Part shown: positions 22,949 to 33,872 of the stretch, in pieces
Layout of the letters: each line of letters starts with the position of its first letter
Position numbering within the stretch: the first letter of the stretch is position 1
NCBI GenBank assembly: GCA_021234155.1
Contig: JAJEKV010000011.1
Location: 13,431,255 to 13,495,254, forward strand
Reading direction: 5' to 3'
Length of the DNA stretch: 64,000 bases
Source of the DNA: Isoetes taiwanensis
Taxonomy: Eukaryota > Streptophyta > Lycopodiopsida > Isoetales > Isoetaceae
Translations under genes and position numbers: made by a program
The notes under the pieces: model-generated
What the model was told of the DNA's origin: nothing
What the model saw: the letters and a program-made list of their open reading frames with translations, nothing else
Database searches by the model: none

Positions 22949-23818
22949 TGATGAGATTTCAGCTTAATAAGTCTCTCAAATATCCATGAGAAGCAGTGGC
23001 AGTGGATAATGTCTATGGGAGGCAAAGATGTGGGCACAACAGTGACAAACAAAATCAAAGTCCATGAGAAGCAGTGGCAGTGGATAATCATAGCTCAATC
23101 ATAGATATTGTTCCCTAAGCTAAAGTGTGATAATGAAGGTGATAGATTCATTATGAGGTAACCCTAAGTGTGCTAGGTATGAGCTAAAGATGTACTAAGA
23201 TTACTACTTGATGATTATTTGATAATGAACCTGGTTATGAATCTAGCTCCAAGGTTAACACAATTCATGAAGTTAACTTGAAAATATTATTAGGTTCAAT
23301 GGTTCAGGGAGCCCATTATTTTGAGTATGCATGTGGGATATTGTCGAAGCCAGCTTATTTCCACATTGACGTATGTGGGATATTGTCGACGAAGCAGAAA
23401 CCCAGATTGGAAAGAGTTTTTGATGCCTTAACCGCCGGATTGTGCACTACAAATATGAAGAACAAGTGAAACAATACATAGATGGTGTATGCAGATGATT
23501 CGGTGGGGTTAACCATGTCGGATTTGAAATGAACCCGAGCATACAAAAAGGATCGAAGAACAATAGCGTGCTGCTACAATAATATAATGGTTAAAGGAGA
23601 TTATTGACCATTGCATTATTATGGTTCTTGAAACATAGATTGTTAATTTTGAGGTTGCATAATAGCAAAAGAGTATATGGTGTAATCTAGTGGAAATTAG
23701 TGACCACAACTTGGCTTTCCACTAAGATCACTTGTTGTATTCAAGTACATAGTTGAATTTGATAATCTTGCTAGACCATTGCTTGTGACAATTGAAGAAT
23801 TTCTCTTAATATCCTACA
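22949..23818 (+). repeat. Copia 3' LTR
   Basis: Starts TGATGAGATTTCAGC and ends ATATCCTACA. 870 bp, aligned to the 5' LTR with about a dozen substitutions and a few short indels. Confidence 0.93.
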
Positions 23819-23825
23819 GGCTATT

Positions 23826-23973
23826 TTGATTCTTCTTGGTGCGGGTTTTGGTGCAGGCTTGGGTGCCGCAATGATGTAGTTAGGTTGAAGAGGCATGGCA
23901 ATGATCTTTGTATTTCCTCTTTGTCACAGCCATGGCCAGGTTAGGCTATGCTTGGTTGCATAAGAGTAGGCAG
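23826..23973 (+). repeat. 148-bp flanking direct repeat, right copy
   Basis: Copy of 14412-14559 at an offset of 9414 bp. Seven unmatched bases (GGCTATT, 23819-23825) separate it from the 3' LTR. It continues rightward into unique sequence, so this is likely the original genomic location. Confidence 0.85.
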
Positions 23974-26170
23974 GGCATGACCAGGATGACCATGAACCGA
24001 GATGAATGGCAAGAGGCTGAGATGATGGCAGTGGCATGAAGAATGGCTCCTCCTGGTAAGTATAAGTATGGTTTGATCTCAACACAAACTGTATGCTCTT
24101 AATGCAAACCTGTGTGATATTTTGAAATGATGCTGGGCAGAACATGGAGCACAAGTTATAAATTTGCCATGCAGACATCCTTTGCAGTACATGTATTGCT
24201 ATCAAATATTTGTAGCTCGGAAATAAGGAACGTTGGTAGGTAAATCCATCTAACTTCTGAACAGAAATGATGGGTTGACGACATGCAGAGATTTTATTTG
24301 AAGAAAATACTAACTAAGCTATCTGAAAAATAGAATTAAGGAAGTTATATTGAAGATATATGCTATGTATTGAATAAATAAGCTACGTATTGAATAAAAA
24401 ATATTGTTGGTTGTCCATGGCATACTATTTATGATATGTTAGCTGATTGTTTTTGTGCCGTCTTATTAACATGGGACTTACCATCAACAGGATTATTTCT
24501 TCTTTCATTATGCCTGTGAGTAGCCTTAACTTCCTCAGACTGACTGATCATAGAAAAAATCTGTTGATGGAGATGCTGGGAAACAGGACAATAACCCTAT
24601 ACAAAGGCAAACTACTCTTTTTTCATGAAGTCAGACCCTCTACCTGGGCCATCTAATCCTGTTCCAATTAACATGTGGAGAAGAATAAAGCAGACAACAA
24701 AGAAAAGATATAAGCAGCCTTTTAAAATAGAAAGCAAGTGTGACATCACACATGTTTAGGAGGCTGTATTGAGCCTAGATGTATGTGATTGATAATTGTA
24801 GACGCTAATATAATCTTCCTAGATCGAAAAGTGTATTAAGGGCTTACTATGTTGATTTTGCAGGTGGACGTTTGAGGTTAGGGTTCTATATTATTCTGAC
24901 TTTCGTCACATAATAATCTGAAACAGAGTATCTTTGTGCGCTAAGATGATTTGCTTGGAAAAACTGTGCCAAGGATGTATCCATCATCAAGTTTTATCAT
25001 ATGATAGAGCTTATTTTGGGCATAGAACATAGAAGGAGTATATACAATTGAGTGTGGTTGTTTGAGATTTTGGAGATGAATAGAACATGCACATAGTTTT
25101 GTGTCTAGCCACCTACCTTTGGTCAATCCATCACTCTACGACCAGGTGGAGAATGGAGAGGGCTTCAAGAATTATCAGCAGTTCATTCAAGTTGTGGTAG
25201 TGGGCAGCTGGATCCTGACAAATGCTTCTTATCACATTTTTGACATCTATTTTGCTTTGGATGTAATTGTATGGAGTTAACAATAAGGCTGTTGTGACGT
25301 TTTGGAAATTGAAATTCAAAGATTATATAGATGTGAAAGGCAAAACTCCACGTGCTCTTAAGATTGCAATATTTGCAACCCAATATTTGCAATATTTGCA
25401 ACCCTAAGAAGTAGAACTATTGTATACTGTCCCACATGGATATACTATGATTTGTTGCATTGTAATGACAATCATCACTCAACTCTTTACCATCTCAATT
25501 AGATTACATATAGGCACACCAGTACAAAACAAACAAAGTCATGAGAAATAAATAGCGTGAGGAAAGTCTGTAGAAAGTCTGCAGAGTAAAAAATAAAACG
25601 TTGCAATAAATATGACATCTAAGAAAGAACATCAATATGGTAAAGTTAATAAAGCCAGAAGGCTTCAGTTAATACATAATACTTAAGACAGAAGACTTTA
25701 GTTAATGCATTGGAGTAAACGCCAATATTTACAGGTTCATAACATTAATCTGTCAACACTGGGCTTGGTTTGGTAGTCGAGGAATACTATTCGTTATTAT
25801 TTTGCCAAAGGCTAGAGCAAAAGGAAAGAGCCTTAAGAGTATACTATGTCTTAAAAAACTATTCCAAGATGATGCTCCACGTAAGGTTAAAGATGCTTAT
25901 TGATTAAAAGGAATATCGAGGTAAATCCAATCCAAAGACGACTTGCCAAATATATGTAGTGAGTATCAAAATGTTTACGATAATATTTATTTTTTTAAGT
26001 ATTCTTGGTTCCAAATTGCAATGACATTTCTTTGTTTGTTTAGGCACACTAAGCAGTCCCAAAAGCTGCGAAAATGCAAAAATGCCTTTCATGGAACATA
26101 CAGATGCATCTGTCATTCTTACTAGTAAGGATGTCTTAGAAATTTTCTCATTTTTTGGGCTTAAAGCTGT
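23974..26170. other. Non-coding, intron-like
   Basis: No protein recognised and only short open frames. It may be intron of the DCN1-like gene or 5' part of the gene whose acidic exon begins at 26173. The missing DCN1 C-terminal exons were looked for and not seen. Confidence 0.45.
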
Positions 26171-26172
26171 AG

Positions 26173-27018
26173 CTCAGTTTGGAACATGCAGAAAACTTTG
26201 TCTACTGTAGGGATCTTGTGGGCATGATAAATCATGAAGCAGGCCATGACGAAATCTCTGAGGAGGCAGATTTGGTGGAACTGGAAATGAAGGCAGAAGA
26301 ACATGCATCTGAGGAAAGTTGTTCTTTAGAGGAGGGTATTGAATGTAGTGAGGAGGTAAAGAGCATAGAATGCCAGTCTGTTGAACAAGTAGACAATTGC
26401 ATGGAAACAAAGGAAGAACCTTATTTTTCAAATGAGAAGATTGGATGCGATGAATGCCCTGCTCTAAATGTTGAATGCCAGTCTGTTGAACAAGTGGAAA
26501 CGAAGGAAGAACATTTTTCTTCACATGAGAAGGGTGGGTGCAGTGATTTAGGCATTGTGGTAGTTGAAATATCTGAAAATGGATGCCAGTCCGTTGAACA
26601 AGTGGAAACGAAGAAAGAACATTATTCTTCACATGAGAAGGTTGGATGTGGTGAATTAGGCATTGTGGTAGTTGAAAGATCTGGAGATGAATTTACAGAA
26701 ACAGATGAATCCTATGAGGCGGCCAAGATCATGGAAGGCCAGTCCATTGAACAAGCTGATGAATGTGAGGATATGAAAGCAGAAAAAATTGATGATGCAT
26801 CTATGCTGTCTCCAGAAAAACATTTTCTGAACAATGATGTTGAAAATGATGAGTTTGAAAGCAGCACTTTTGTGGAATTCAACCATAATGTCACAAACTG
26901 TGCATCAGAAATCCATGTCGAAGATATGAAAGCAGAAGAAATTGCTGATGCGTTTATGTTGTCTCCAGAAAAACATTTTCCGAACAATGATGTTGAAAAT
27001 GATGAGTTTAGAATTTGA
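26173..27018 (+). CDS. Acidic repetitive exon of an unknown gene
   Basis: Open frame of 282 codons preceded by an in-frame TAG that doubles as a good splice acceptor (GCTTAAAGCTGTAG|CTCAG). It has no near-start ATG, so it is probably an internal or terminal exon. The protein is strongly acidic and built from repeats: (C/G)QSVEQVETKEEH followed by SSHEK.GC and LGIVVVE occurs three times. DMKAE(K/E)I.DA.MLSPEKHF and NNDVENDEF occurs twice. The repeats are diverged at DNA level, as in a protein under selection and unlike a satellite. No known domain was recognised, and it is likely intrinsically disordered. The TAA-like end at 27018 may not be the true end if a donor lies upstream. Confidence 0.55.
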   Translation, partial: LSLEHAENFVYCRDLVGMINHEAGHDEISEEADLVELEMKAEEHASEESCSLEEGIECSEEVKSIECQSVEQVDNCMETKEEPYFSNEKIGCDECPALNVECQSVEQVETKEEHFSSHEKGGCSDLGIVVVEISENGCQSVEQVETKKEHYSSHEKVGCGELGIVVVERSGDEFTETDESYEAAKIMEGQSIEQADECEDMKAEKIDDASMLSPEKHFLNNDVENDEFESSTFVEFNHNVTNCASEIHVEDMKAEEIADAFMLSPEKHFPNNDVENDEFRI

Positions 27019-27089
27019 ATGCCTTGCCTTATGAATTATGAATTGGGCATGGAAATAGCATTCCATTGATATGTTTGAGTCCAGTTTTT

Positions 27090-27245
27090 TGGGTTGCTCC
27101 TAAGGGGAAAACCCTCATCCATGTGGGTTTGTGGCATATTTCAAGTATATGTCAGTATATGCTCGAAAACATGACTTTGAAGTGTGATTTAAGCCATTTC
27201 ACTCTCGGGTCATGGAGGGCAACCCTCCGTGCGCAACACCTTGTT
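27090..27245 (+). mobile_element. Short dispersed element, complete-looking copy
   Basis: Begins TTTGGGTTGCTCCTAAGGGG and ends GGGCAACCCTCCGTGCGCA. Inside is a TGTGGGTTTGTGGCATAT..GTATATG core. The GGGTTGC..GCAACCC ends are inverted. Parts recur in reverse at 62579-62659 and 63199-63300, and weakly at 13956-14008. It has no coding capacity, so it resembles a MITE or SINE-sized element. Confidence 0.6.
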
Positions 27246-27347
27246 TCAATATGATTTCTGATTTTCCAGATATGGCGGCCAAATTAGGGATGATGAGGAC
27301 TTAGGCGGCATGAGAGACATGTTGAGCACACAAAATAGTAGTTTTCT

Positions 27348-27503
27348 ATGCAATTCTATCTGGAATTTTATGCAGCATTTCTTGCAGCGGCCGTAGTTCT
27401 GGCTTTGGCATTTATCATTCGTCAGCATGTCGGAGCTTTGAATTTGCGATATGCATTTGCACTAAGAGAATGGCAAGATCTTCAGAAATGTTCTCAACCC
27501 TAA
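27348..27503 (+). CDS. Possible terminal exon with membrane helix
   Basis: 51-codon frame (MQFYLEFYAA...) with a strong hydrophobic segment (LAAAVVLALAFII) followed by basic and amphipathic sequence (RQHVGALNLRYAF, LREWQDLQ), ending TAA 27501-27503. Codon order looks protein-like, but no family is recognised. Acceptor-like sites (TTTTATGCAG, TTTCTTGCAG) precede or overlap it. It could be the membrane anchor of the gene encoding the acidic exon 330 bp upstream. This is inference only. Confidence 0.3.
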   Translation: MQFYLEFYAAFLAAAVVLALAFIIRQHVGALNLRYAFALREWQDLQKCSQP

Positions 27504-27872
27504 GTGGAGCGTCCAACCTTTTAGATGCAGGTGGAGCAAAGACATTGATGGCAGGTATTCTCTGTGGGCTGGATCGAGTTCATGTATTTTGTTTGCTTTA
27601 CTGGTCTTTCCAGCATAGAAAGATTAACAAGGATTCGCATGTTTATCTAAGTCATAAAGCCCTTTCTCATCAAGTTCTTATGGTCTCTCTACAAAATAGA
27701 AGTCAGATATGTAATGCTTATTCTGATTTTTTACTTATTCTTGCAGGTCAAATTCTTTTGGAGCTTTATGATTGACTTTACAAGAATGCTTTTACAGAGG
27801 TCTTCAAGTGTTCTGTTAATTTGAAATATTGGTATGCATCTGTTGTGCTCGTAACATAGCATGGTAGGTATA

Positions 27873-28007
27873 GGTGCATATCTAGGACGCTAAATATATT
27901 GCCTTCACACATCTGCATTTCAGCTTTATTTTAATTAATGGTTGGTGCATATCTAGGACGCTAAATATACTACCTTCCCACATCTGCATTCCAGCTTTAT
28001 TTTAATA
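27873..28007 (+). repeat. 71-bp tandem duplication
   Basis: GGTGCATATCTAGGACGCTA begins copies at 27873 and 27944. The copies differ at a few bases. Confidence 0.85.
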
Positions 28008-31000
28008 AGTAGATTCTATAACGTATAACAGATGCCTTTCATGTGTTTTTCTTAATCTGATAATCTTCTTGGTTTTGTCGCTTGGTTTTCCCTTTCCAAT
28101 TTGATGGTTTGATTGTGACATTGGCTTTATATGCTTTAGGAATTGCCTTTTCAGTTGTTTGAGCAGGCTCCAAGTATTTTTGAAGCCACGAGGTTTGAGT
28201 AGCTCATTTGGCACTCTAACTAACTACAAGCAATATGCACTGATATGTTCGAAGAATTAAGTCGAGGAGTTGGGTTGGCAGTCTGCAAGGCAAGGATCTA
28301 TGCATCAAGTTTAGTTAGAGGTGAGGATATTGAAAGTATTTAACGTCTCATTTTCCATTTGCGGCTAGATTGCAATCTATTCAGCTTCACTAGGCTGATT
28401 ACTTTGAAATAACTTTGAAATGTTAGGGAGATCGCTGCTTAGGCTGAGCTTGCATGGCTTCTTCCTAAGGCTTACTATTCGTCTTAAGAAAATAAAAGCT
28501 TGCTTGACTCTAGGATGTACTTGGAGGCACCGATTTTCTTCTCCAGCCCATTAGTTTTGTTAACTTGCAAGGGTGGTCCTTAACTGGTGAGATATGTAGA
28601 ACTTATTCTTTTCGTTACCTCTTATGAGTCATGGCTTCTCTGTAAGAATGTTGAATTGATTCCATTCAATAGGCCGTATCATTTTACTCAGATCTTCCAT
28701 GTTTTTGGAGTACAACTGGTTTCAGTTCCTCTACAAAAAGGGACAACTCAAAGACTGATAAGTCGTCTTCAAAATATACGAGCCTATAGGAGCCAGAAGA
28801 GTGGAGGAAGCAGGTAAATGATTTATGTTAGATAAAAACATCAGTTGCTTGCATTGTTCATGGTGATGCCATGAAAAGTGTTAATCCTATCATATCTATA
28901 GTATCTGTAGAGTTGCAAAGTTAAAGGCAATCAATAAAGACCCATGGTGCTCTCTTTGATGATTTAATTCCATGTCTAGCCAGACACAGCTCCAATTAGA
29001 AATGATGGTTTATGATCGTTAACATCTTTATGTCTTCTCCTTGGAGAATCGTCAATATCTATATGTCTGCTTAGCATTCTTAGGATGGGTCCTAGATCAC
29101 ATATCAGCCGAAGTGAAGTGGTATTCTCATTGAGCTCTCTGGAAAATCATTGAGTACAAATTGGCTCCCCCCCACTAGGGTAAGGAATTTGAAAACCATT
29201 GATATATAAAAAATGCTCCGAAACTAGACAATCATCGAGAGCATATCAAATTATAATAAAAAGGTAAAAGTATAATCCATCTGCTATAAATATCGAACCA
29301 AGGCAAAGCTCGTGGCAAAGCTCAACCTTCTTTATATGTCAACCGATAGGCCTTCAAGAGCCCTTCGCACAATACTGTCACGACCCCATATTCATGTTTG
29401 TGAGGAGCATATGTATGCAAGCAGAGAGTTCTCGTCTCGACACAATTTTCAAAAAGTATGACAACGATCACAAAAGTGCTAGTTGAGACCAGCTGAAAAA
29501 ACCTGCAAGCTCAAAATTGCTCCCCAGTTAAATGTTAGTAAGTGATTTAGGGACTTTCATGATATAGCCAAGTAGAAAGGATATCCATGAGTCATCCACT
29601 CGAATAGAGACTAGAAAACCAACATAAAGAAACATCGCTGAACTAGAAAGAACATCCATATGATGCTACCTCGGAGGCTACAATGCCACGCCGAGAAAAT
29701 AAATAACAAGTAGCCAACACTTTGGGGCAAGACTCCTGATAGGTGTCCCAGAGGCCATCAAATGCCACGCTGAGAAATTATACAAAATAGTCAGCCGACC
29801 AATTCCAACTGGTGCTGCCTCGGAGGCTACAATGCCAGGCCGAGAATATATATATAGAAAACCCATAATTCAAACCTAGATGGCTTATCATGAACATCAA
29901 ATCCTGCTAGTCAGAGGTCTGCAATCCTACCTAAGAGATAAAGTTCACAAATACCAAAATTGAACAAACATCTAACTGTTCACAGCATGATCCCAGATCA
30001 ACACATAGGGGAGGGTGGGATGGGACACTAGAAGGCAAGAGAAGATGGAGCAACCAAGGTAGGAGCTCAAGAGAATGCCGATAACCTGCCATAGCATAAT
30101 GAGGCTATAAATAGAGCCAACATGAATAGGCGTCCCCATCCAAAGAATGTTGGTTCTATTGCTATCGCAATAGAACCATGGCATAAGTAGATGAGTAGGT
30201 CAAGTTGGTAAGCTATTTGATCATGATGATAGATCAAAAAATGCATGGCATGCTTCTTATTATGTTACCTTGATGCCAAGAACATGAGGATCCCGATTTG
30301 GCCTTATTAACATAACACATTATTTGTTATCTGGTAAAGCCATCTTTGAAAGTTGGAAGTTGAGTATCTTTTATTTGTAATGTTTGCACAGATGATTTCT
30401 TAAGGTCTAATGGCTAAAAGCAATGGCAAAGTTTTGAGCATTTTGCTCTCTTTTGTTTATGCATTAACGCATTTCCTTATCCCTTCCCTTAGTAACTCTT
30501 TGATGCAACTCTTTATTTCAAATTTATTCTTCATGCAGTTTCATAGCTTCAGCAGCAATTTCATTTGGAGCATTCTGCCCTTACACCTTGGTAACTGTCT
30601 CTTACAACTATTGCTCATGCATAAAGTCTGTTCTCTTGCCTATTGTGTTGTTGCTAATTTGACAAAGTAAAGATGACTATTGTTCAAACCAATGCCTGTA
30701 GATGCAAGTCTACCTGAAACTTTAGTCTAGATAGCTCATTGTTTTTGTCATGCTTTGTACAGAGATGAATCATAGAACGCCAGCATTATTTGTTTCATGA
30801 TAAAATGCTTCTTTCTTACTTACAATCAGAAATATAGTATGTTAATTTGGTTGATATATGATATCTAAATATAGTAATTCCTGTTATCAACTCCGTCCAA
30901 TAAAGTAGTACCACTTACACAGATCTCAAGCGACATTCTTCATAGGCGCTGCAAGTAAAAGATGAAAATGCTCTGTTCTCTTTTGATGCTTTTTATTCAC

Positions 31001-32480
31001 GGAGGACTTTTATTTTGGCATTTCACGTGAGTACTGTTTTCCTCTTTCACATGCTCTATTGACAAATTCATTTGTCAACTTAGATCTAAAACACTGTCAT
31101 TTACTAATTGCCCACTATGATGGGAATATGTAGGGAATCTAAACTGTCATTTACTTGCTTGCACCAAACTGCTTCTGTTTATGCTTCTTTACTCCAAGGT
31201 TTGTACTCAAGCTCTATCAACTGGGCTTTAAAGACATAGACATGAAATGGTAAACTTTGAAGTAGTTTCACATTAACTACATAGAAACCAAAATTGTGAA
31301 TTCCTATACACATACTATTGGTCTCATTCATCAAGTTCCAGCCTTACAGACATAATATTGGCCTCATTCATCAAGTTGCACCCTTTTAGAGAGACAATTA
31401 ACTCCAGCCTAGAACTATGAAAAGAAGATACACATGTAAGTAGGTCATCATTAAATTGGAGTTAGGCTTGCAACTCCTGTGGGCAACAATGAATCTGTAC
31501 ATTCGCTTTGTGAGCTTGCACAAATAAAAAACAAACAATTGCTCTCCTACTATGATAGTTTTTTAATTGTTTTCAAATTGTGCTTGGGTTATCCAAGGCT
31601 GTCAAATTTCAAAGTTTTAACACCCATGAACGTTTTACTCAAACCAGGCACCCAAGCACCACCTTTAAGAGCAAAAAGTGCCACACCAGATCCTCATTAA
31701 ATGTTTCAAACTTTTCCTGTACAATCTGTGAATGTGAAACTTTTCCCATGTGGATAACAATGTTGTGAATTACAAAATAGATAAATAGCAAATGTGTTTG
31801 AGAGGATGGTCAAATGATGAACAATATCTATGGGTGACTTTTAGAGGATTGCAAGACTTTGTGAACATAAAGCAACTTATTTTATGCACATGTTGAGGTA
31901 GATTTTGAGTGATGATTTTACAAATTCACCTTGAATGCCTGACAACAATGATCACCTTCATACCCTAATTTGTTTATAAAAATAAAAAACATCTCAGCCT
32001 CCTCTTACAATCCCATTTGCAAGCCAGACATCAACAAGCAACAAGTCATCATTTAATAATTTAGACTTCATGATATCCTACACATATATTGCCATAATGA
32101 TTGATTTACATAGGACGGAAAGTGTTAGGGGCGTGCTTTCATTACTTCAATCAAGACCTTCACTAAATGGATGAAATATGCTAAACGTGCCGTTCGGACA
32201 TTTGTCGTGCATTAATGCTCCTTATGCTCACCCTCCTTTCTTTCTTAGCATATTGAATACAAAAACTGCAAATTCAACTTTACATACAAATGCAACAAGA
32301 GGCAACATCTTCAGCAGATGTAAAGAATCAAGTTCAATTCTCATATTGTTTCAAGCCTAAAACCAAATTCCTCTCCCCCCCCCCCTCCAACCTAAATAAG
32401 AATACACAACATGCGAGGCTTTACGCAGCTCCTTGCTAGGGATGCATAGATCTTACAGATCTATGTCTCTACAATAGAAC
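28008..32480. other. Long AT-rich non-coding stretch
   Basis: No convincing gene. Frames such as 28587-28817 and 30410-30670 have no recognisable domain. Three degenerate copies of a CTCGGAGGCTACAATGCCA segment lie at about 29659, 29745 and 29811. A short duplication (CTCATTCATCAAGTT) lies at about 31320-31375. The right part probably belongs to the Helitron ending at 32519. Confidence 0.45.
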
Positions 32481-32488
32481 CGTATCTA

Positions 32489-32519
32489 TACCCGGGCAAC
32501 GCCGGGCACCCGTTACTAG
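32489..32519 (+). mobile_element. Helitron 3' terminus
   Basis: A CCCGG-GCAACG-CCGGG hairpin (32491-32506) is followed 9 bp later by the terminal CTAG at 32516-32519. The next base is T, as expected for insertion between A and T. This is the standard hairpin plus CTRR ending of plant Helitrons. The 5' TC end was not located, so the element size is unknown. No Rep/helicase coding sequence is visible, so it would be non-autonomous. Confidence 0.7.
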
Positions 32520-32583
32520 TTTAACTATATTTCTAACTGATGAACCAATCATGTGGACTGCAGCTCAAGATAGCTTTTTGGAA

Positions 32584-32646
32584 GGGATTCTGGCCTAGAA
32601 AATTGGCCGACGAGCGCGCGTCGGCCAATTTTCTGGCCGGAATCCC
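32584..32646. repeat. 63-bp near-perfect hairpin
   Basis: Arms of about 30 nt (GGGATTCTGGCC.AGAAAATT... and AATTTTCTGGCCGGAATCCC) close on a short CG-rich centre (CGAGCGCGCG). It lies 65 bp beyond the Helitron end, followed by CACTGTTCACTGTTCAC. Confidence 0.8.
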
Positions 32647-33084
32647 GACAACCGAACATTAATGTAACGTGAAATTTCGGTGGAGAATTTTCTGCTGACG
32701 TGGCCAATTTCACTGTTCACTGTTCACATTTTGGTCTTGCCGGACGAGCTTCGACTATGACGTCGACGTGACGCAAGGGCTTTGGGCGTCTTGGATCCGC
32801 TTCTTCTTGCCATTTTCTGAGGCGCCTGTGCCTGATCTTTCTTTTGATCCCATTTTCAAGTAGGGCACCTATGATTTTCTAACCTTGTGGAGGATCTTTT
32901 GTTTATTGTGTCTTTCTTGTCATTTTTTGAGATTCTTGGAGTTTCTTGGATGAGTTTCTTGCCGTGGACGAGTTTCTTAGAGCTGGCTTATAGCTATGGA
33001 CGAGTTTCTTGAAGCTGGCTTATAGTGTGGATCTGTACTTCCTGAGCGCCTCTTTTCAAGTGGTTATTCTTTTAGGCAGTTCTT
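32647..33084. other. Non-coding, short direct repeats
   Basis: No gene. TGGACGAGTTTCTT occurs several times between about 32945 and 33015, twice followed by a GAGCTGGCTTATAG-like stretch. Confidence 0.45.
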
Positions 33085-33235
33085 TCTGAAGCAGGGGCGA
33101 TGGCCAGAAGCAGGGCCGTCAAAATGGAGCATAAGCGGCGCCAGAATGAAGCAGGGGCAAAGCAGGGCCGGCGGAATGAAGCAGGGCCGAAAGCAGGGGT
33201 TGTGCCTGGAAGCAGAGCCGTGGCAGGAGCTTGAA
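33085..33235 (+). repeat. GAAGCAGGGCC low-copy degenerate repeat
   Basis: GC-rich stretch with about seven copies of GAAGCAGGG(G/C)C spaced 15-30 bp apart. Open frames here (for example 33064-33267 minus) follow from the repeat. Confidence 0.65.
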
Positions 33236-33530
33236 GATTGGATGGATTGGCTCGGATTTGAGACCAAAAATGGATTTGCGTAGTTTTTTCTGTCTTTATT
33301 TTATGTTGAATAGCATGGCAGTGAGCTTTTATTTTGTGTTTCTTTAGCTTATTATTACACTTGATTCAACTATTTATCTACTGAGAGATAGATAGCATTT
33401 TGGAAGTAAACAGACGAATTTTGTACTTTGTAGGCCAGGAAATTCAATATACACACATGATAAGCAACCTCTGATTTTTCAGTTGATTTTACAACTCTGT
33501 TTGGGATTGAGAAATCACTGAAAAACATAT

Positions 33531-33548
33531 CTTTTTTTTTTTTTTTTG
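33531..33548 (-). other. LINE poly(A) tail
   Basis: Run of about 18 T on the plus strand, equal to poly(A) on the LINE sense strand, at the 3' end of the ORF2 remnants. Confidence 0.65.
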
Positions 33549-33872
33549 AGAATCAGTGATTCTTGAAAATGGACTTGAAGAATCACCCGTCTCAAGCCGA
33601 AGATGGTGGGCCCCTGTTCGAATGGACGCGATGATCCTGCACGTCTTCATGGGCAACTGAGAACGCAGGTAGAGCTATGGGCCTCGAACCAGGGTGGGGT
33701 TTATGTGCTGTTTGTAGTGTGCCATCTTTACCTGTTCCAGAGCATGGTGGTCCCAAAGCTTCCCCAGGAAACAAGAGTCCAAGTACCTCCTCAGCCTATC
33801 CGGCCGGCGTCTGTGTGCACCTGGACGCACCCATGTGCGTCTACGTTCCAGTGCGCCAGCCACTGGGCTCTC

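Larger units (their letters stand above)
14560..23818 (+). mobile_element. Ty1/copia LTR retrotransposon with nested insertions
   Basis: 9.26-kb element with two LTRs of about 850 bp (TG..CA ends), a tRNA-Met primer-binding site, gag, protease, integrase, RT and RNase H in copia order, and a purine tract. The LTRs differ by roughly a dozen substitutions plus a few small indels, so the insertion is fairly young. Gag-pol carries a frameshift near 15870, stops at 16925 and 16946, two insertions inside RT/RNase H (about 18660-21236 and 21739-22440) and an 8-bp duplication at 22634. It cannot be autonomous. Confidence 0.95.

Noticed and set aside
14555-23823. GGCAG / GGCTA as a 5-bp target-site duplication of the copia element
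   Set aside because: Only three of five bases match, and the 148-bp flanking repeat gives a better account of the junctions.
29377-29400. TGTCACGACCCC as an LTR start
   Set aside because: No matching LTR end, PBS or second copy nearby.
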